From Clostridiales bacterium (GTDB taxonomy: Bacteria; Bacillota; Clostridia; Caldicoprobacterales; UBA3941): DNA of 36,715 bases. The number at the start of each line of letters is the position of its first letter. The first letter of the stretch is position 1. Positions 33,846 to 36,715 of this stretch are shown here, piece by piece. The notes beneath the pieces are model-generated. The model was not told where the DNA came from. It saw only the letters and a list, made by a program, of their open reading frames with translations, and made no database searches. The stretch is taken from the NCBI GenBank assembly GCA_012518075.1, contig JAAYTG010000011.1, positions 1 through 36,715 on the forward strand, read 5' to 3'. The position numbers and the translations under genes are program-made.

Positions 33846-34355
33846 TCATCCGCCTTGCCGCAGCCTATCCTTCAGGTAACCTAATATATAGTGTGTGACT
33901 AAACCATTGAAGTTACCAGTAATAATAGCTGCCAGCATAAGGACCGGCAAATAGGTGTATAGAATACCTATAGAGCCAAATATCCAAGAGGCTGTTAGTA
34001 ATTGACCTATATTGTGAAATACCGCCCCTGCGGTACTAATACCCATAAGAGAAAAATAAGTTTCAAACTTCAGATAAAGAATAGACATAATTATTCCGCT
34101 TAAAATACCACCTGATAAACTGTATACGATCCCCGTTATGCTCCCGCCAAGCAAAGGCCCTAGTACCGACCTAATAATGACCACTAGCACTGCTTCCCTA
34201 AAGCCAAACAAAACCAAAGTAACCATGGTCATTATATTAGCCAGGCCTAACTTGGCTCCTGGTGCCAAGACTGGAATAAAGCTCTCAATATAGTGCAGCA
34301 CCAGTGCCTGAGAAACTATTAGTGCCATCAAAGTTAACTTCCGCGTTTTTCTCAT
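33846..34355 (-). CDS. Gx transporter-family membrane protein (Hpre_diP_synt_I; EetB-like)
   Basis: A 169-residue polytopic membrane protein with about five helices. KLTLMALIVSQALVLHYIES, APGAKLGLANIMTMVTLVLF and GSITGIVYSLSGGILSGIIM are the family signatures. It is usually annotated as heptaprenyl diphosphate synthase component I or Gx transporter, and has the look of an ECF-type S component. To my knowledge the EetB protein of Listeria extracellular electron transfer belongs to this family. ATG at 34355 follows GGCGAGG 8 nt away, 15 nt after the NusG-II gene stop. Annotation as a synthase subunit is probably historical; it has no prenyltransferase motif. Confidence 0.88.
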   Translation of the reverse strand: MRKTRKLTLMALIVSQALVLHYIESFIPVLAPGAKLGLANIMTMVTLVLFGFREAVLVVIIRSVLGPLLGGSITGIVYSLSGGILSGIIMSILYLKFETYFSLMGISTAGAVFHNIGQLLTASWIFGSIGILYTYLPVLMLAAIITGNFNGLVTHYILGYLKDRLRQGG

Positions 34356-34370
34356 AACCCAATCCTCGCC

Positions 34371-34790
34371 TTATGATGCAGTATCATCAACAGCATTATC
34401 CACTTGACTATTACCTATAATTCTTACCATCAATTTATGGGGAATGCATACTATTGACTGTCCGGGAACTTTTATGGTAGGAGAATGGACACAAAGCTTA
34501 TCGGGACAATTAGCGTCCACTATATCTACACCCTCAGAAGAAATCCTTATAGTATTATATCCACCCTGCCCTGTATCAACCCTAATCTCCCTAAAATCTT
34601 CTGCCCAATTTTGCCGCATTTTGATGGACTCTAGGGCTCTTCCATTTAGCTCTATCTGGACAAGAACCTCATCTCCCTGACCAGCCATAATCTTTAGACC
34701 CATAAAACTAAGTCCTGTTAACAGCACAATAAAAATATAGACCAAAACATCCCCTATTTTTAGTTTCTTTCCCTTGATTCCAATACCCAT
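34371..34790 (-). CDS. NusG-domain-II membrane-anchored protein (EetA-like)
   Basis: A 139-residue protein with an N-terminal helix (IGDVLVYIFIVLLTGLSFMG) and an extracellular NusG-domain-II-like beta domain. VDANCPDKLCVHSPTI and PGQSIVCIPHKLMVRI contain the C-x4-C-x-H and C-I-P-H pattern typical of this group, suggesting a metal- or redox-related site. The family co-occurs with Gx transporter proteins and ApbE in Firmicutes, and to my knowledge includes EetA of Listeria. Its ATG is one base past the apbE stop, so the two are translationally coupled. Exact function is unknown. Confidence 0.88.
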   Translation of the reverse strand: MGIGIKGKKLKIGDVLVYIFIVLLTGLSFMGLKIMAGQGDEVLVQIELNGRALESIKMRQNWAEDFREIRVDTGQGGYNTIRISSEGVDIVDANCPDKLCVHSPTIKVPGQSIVCIPHKLMVRIIGNSQVDNAVDDTAS

Positions 34791-34791
34791 A

Positions 34792-35853
34792 TCAATCCAC
34801 TATCCTATAATAATCATTGGAAGAAATGATACTGTCCCTTAGCCCCTCCGTTGTATAAATCTCTTTATTGCTAGTGACTACAATAGCCTCCGCACTACCC
34901 AGCTGATCAATTAATTCAAAGCCTTGCTCATGGCCCATTATAAAGAGTATGGTAGATAGGGCATCGGCATCAATAGATGAACTGGTGATAATGCTGCAAG
35001 CTATAAGCCCCTTTTGAGCCGGAAAGCCACTTCTTGGATCAAAAATATGATGATACCTCTCTCCTGTTTTCTTATAAACATCCTTAATATATCTTTCATA
35101 ATCCCCAGAACTAACAACGGTAGCATCGGCAACGTCTATTATACCAAAATGGTCTTGTCCTGTTTCTTCAGTCCTAGGATCCTGCAGGCCTATCCTCCAC
35201 GAATTACCATCAGGTCTTCTACCTATGGTAATTACATTGCCCCCTAGATTAAGAAGGGCATGTTCTACCCCTGCCTCCTTAAGAATCCTAACGGCTTCAT
35301 CGGCTGCATATCCTTTAGCAATAGCGCCTAAATCTATTCCCATCCCCTTTTCTTCTAGAAAAATCGTTCTTTTTTCCTCATTCATTCTAACCTTCCGGTA
35401 ATCCACCAGTGCAATTTTTTCCTCTATCTCTTCCTCAGAAGGTATCTTGGCATGCTCTGTATTAATTCCCCATAGCTCTACTATAGGCTGAATGGTAATA
35501 TCAAATACACCCTCGGTCAATCTTCCATATTCTAAGGCCTTTTTAATTACATAAAATGTATCCTCATGAACCTGAGCAGGTTCTACTCCTGCAGCTTGGT
35601 TGATCTTTATCACATCACTGCCCTCAAGGCTCGGACTCATATGCCTCTCTATCTCCTTGATCCGATCTGCAACCCTATCCATAGCCTTTTTTGCCGACCT
35701 ATCTCCAAACACTCTAAGGGTTACTATGGTATCCAAAGCAAAGATATTCTTATCGTATTGACGTGTAGGTTGGGATATACAAGCAGTCATCAGAGAAATA
35801 AGCATTATCCCCATGGTGATTATAAAAAATACTTTTTTTATCTTTTTTGTCAA
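34792..35853 (-). CDS. apbE: FAD:protein FMN transferase (ApbE/FmnB), lipoprotein
   Basis: A 353-residue lipid-anchored enzyme (lipobox LMTAC) that links FMN to a threonine of secreted flavoproteins through a phosphoester bond, using FAD and Mg2+. GIDLGAIAKGYAADEAV, HHIFDPRSGFPAQKG and SIDADALSTILFIMG are the canonical ApbE motifs, and NIFALDTIVTLRVFG begins the domain. The frame opens at TTG 35859; a second TTG at 35853 has GGTG at 7 nt, so I use it, with low certainty between the two. It begins the apbE - NusG-II - Gx - polyprenyl synthase unit. The FMN-binding lipoprotein at 36006-36527 is its likely substrate. Confidence 0.95.
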   Translation of the reverse strand: MTKKIKKVFFIITMGIMLISLMTACISQPTRQYDKNIFALDTIVTLRVFGDRSAKKAMDRVADRIKEIERHMSPSLEGSDVIKINQAAGVEPAQVHEDTFYVIKKALEYGRLTEGVFDITIQPIVELWGINTEHAKIPSEEEIEEKIALVDYRKVRMNEEKRTIFLEEKGMGIDLGAIAKGYAADEAVRILKEAGVEHALLNLGGNVITIGRRPDGNSWRIGLQDPRTEETGQDHFGIIDVADATVVSSGDYERYIKDVYKKTGERYHHIFDPRSGFPAQKGLIACSIITSSSIDADALSTILFIMGHEQGFELIDQLGSAEAIVVTSNKEIYTTEGLRDSIISSNDYYRIVD

Positions 35854-35884
35854 AAACAAACACCAACTTTATAAAATTTCATTT

Positions 35885-35945
35885 CCTGAAAAATACTATT
35901 TTATAATTTTATCATAGCTTAACCTTTTGTGCCAGGTATTTTTCA
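35885..35945. repeat. Short inverted repeat enclosing a fragment like the end of repeat copy B
   Basis: TGAAAAATAC (35887-35896) and GTATTTTTCA (35936-35945) are a perfect 10-bp pair. Between them TTAACCTTTTGTGCCAGG (35919-35936) matches the terminal arm of copy B read on the minus strand (TTAACCTTTTGTGCTGG). Possibly a deleted copy. Confidence 0.4.
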
Positions 35946-35947
35946 TA

Positions 35948-35977
35948 TGAAAAGACCCGCCTAAAGAGGCAGGTCTT
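35948..35977 (-). terminator. Terminator after the FMN-binding lipoprotein gene
   Basis: An 11-bp stem on the minus strand, AAGACCTGCCT with AGGCGGGTCTT (35952-35962 and 35967-35977; one mismatch), 4-nt loop, followed by TTCATATG. The U-tract is short, so some read-through into apbE is plausible. Confidence 0.75.
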
Positions 35978-36005
35978 AAACTGAAATTTCTAGATTTCAA
36001 ACCCC

Positions 36006-36527
36006 TTATTTCGCATTACTTAGGGCATCTTTCACCATATCAACAAATCCATTAACGTTAATGGTAACACCGGCAATAGCATCGGTCTTGCCATCATCTT
36101 TTACTTGAATTGCATTCACGTCTTGCTTCTCCACCAGGAAAGCTTCCACTTTTTCAGCCTGCTCATGCCATTCTGCTATAGCACCGCCGTTTGCAACCAT
36201 TCCATAACTCCCATCTTTGGAAGCAGTCTTTTTATCCTTATCTTGCTCCTTATGGGTACTGTTCCAGTCAACACTGGTGATTTCTCCATCTTTGACCTCT
36301 ATGGTTACATTGTCCTTCCAGCCACTATCAGCAAAATCTGCTTCTTCTGCTGTATAGATACCATCTTTTAGTACAACATCTCTATCATCTGCGCCCTCAT
36401 TGCTTTCATTATTTGCAGGTGCGCCCGTTGCTCCATCATTGCTAGCATTCTTATCCCCACCAGCACATGCGGTAAAGATTGAAACAACTAATACCAGCAT
36501 AAGTAGAACACTAAATAATTTCTTCAT
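36006..36527 (-). CDS. FMN-binding lipoprotein (PplA-like), probable covalent flavoprotein
   Basis: A 173-residue lipoprotein: signal with lipobox IFTAC, an Asn/Gly-rich linker to about residue 48, then one FMN-binding domain (DGIYTAEEADFADSGWKDNV, IEVKDGEITSVDWNS, DAIAGVTINVNGFVDMVKDA). The Thr in A-G-V-T is the expected site for FMN attachment by ApbE; the usual motif is S/T-G-A-T, so the first and third positions differ. Listeria PplA has two such domains; this has one. Likely an extracellular flavoprotein that receives electrons from the quinone pool. ATG at 36527 follows AGGAGG at 9 nt. Own promoter (36578-36606) and terminator (35948-35977). Confidence 0.9.
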   Translation of the reverse strand: MKKLFSVLLMLVLVVSIFTACAGGDKNASNDGATGAPANNESNEGADDRDVVLKDGIYTAEEADFADSGWKDNVTIEVKDGEITSVDWNSTHKEQDKDKKTASKDGSYGMVANGGAIAEWHEQAEKVEAFLVEKQDVNAIQVKDDGKTDAIAGVTINVNGFVDMVKDALSNAK

Positions 36528-36557
36528 TTTGTAAAACCTCCTATAGACTAATCTTGT

Positions 36558-36606
36558 ATGGTTATAATTACATGATCATTATTGTAACCACCATACTATA
36601 TTGCAA
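36558..36606 (-). promoter_or_regulatory. Promoter and overlapping dyad of the FMN-binding lipoprotein gene
   Basis: On the minus strand TTGCAA (36601-36606) and AATAAT (36578-36583) are 17 nt apart. A dyad GGTTATAAT...ATTGTAACC (36560-36589, one mismatch, centre ATGATCAT) covers the -10 and start region and is a candidate operator. Confidence 0.6.
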
Positions 36607-36715
36607 ATAGCATCTTAATGATACTACTTGTTTATGACTTAAAATACCAAAACACATTAATATAAGTCACAGCAAACACTATATCTATGTATAAACAAAT
36701 TTATAAAACTAAAAC

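Overview
The window reads as chromosome of an anaerobic, endospore-forming member of the Clostridia. It is AT-rich, with strong AGGAGG-type ribosome sites, frequent TTG/GTG starts, a T-box leader, a Spo0E-type phosphatase, lipobox signal peptides and the acpS-nnr-lolA-like-ndoAI-ndoA block typical of this group. I cannot name the genus. Most genes lie on the minus strand. No phage, insertion sequence, CRISPR array or defence island is visible.

Layout, left to right. (1) 1-6658: a carbohydrate uptake locus. A large membrane-spanning AraC-type regulator (YtdP-like) precedes two LplB/YtcP-type permeases and an LplA-type lipoprotein binding protein. No ATPase is present. A decayed fragment resembling the end of a GH38 alpha-mannosidase sits at the left edge. 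(2) 7170-13462: housekeeping and accessory genes: gnd, a lytic transglycosylase, a nitroreductase, an unrecognised anchored protein, a sugar isomerase-like TIM barrel, a polytopic membrane protein and a YitT-family protein. (3) 13578-16901: the NdoA/NdoAI toxin-antitoxin pair with its own promoter, a LolA-like lipoprotein, the NAD(P)HX repair enzyme and acpS; the alanine racemase gene often found in this block is absent. (4) 17315-20496: aroC and two peptidoglycan-binding proteins, one with four binding repeats. (5) 20688-24768: a UgtP/MGDG-type glycosyltransferase, a 54-residue hydrophobic small protein, a GH4 alpha-galactosidase and a divergent AraC regulator. (6) 24782-30394: an FtsX-type permease with a lipoprotein adaptor but no ATPase, and a MATE exporter. 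(7) 30598-32657: tRNA-Ala(GGC), proS with a T-box leader, and a Spo0E-like gene. (8) 32844-36527: polyprenyl diphosphate synthase, Gx transporter-family protein, NusG-domain-II protein, ApbE flavin transferase and an FMN-binding lipoprotein.

The two strongest observations are these. Region 8 has the core composition of a flavin-based extracellular electron transfer locus (DmkB, EetB, EetA, FmnB and PplA equivalents), with Ndh2, DmkA and the riboflavin transporter not in view. The proS leader appears to be a T-box with a drastically shortened Stem I: a 33-nt stem holding an AGUA / GAA-CCC specifier loop and no room for the usual apical tRNA-elbow-binding module. Also notable are a diverged family of short intergenic repeats (three copies plus a possible fragment), a perfect 16-bp inverted repeat overlapping the tRNA-Ala promoter, and a terminator for the AraC gene that lies inside the coding end of the convergent permease gene.
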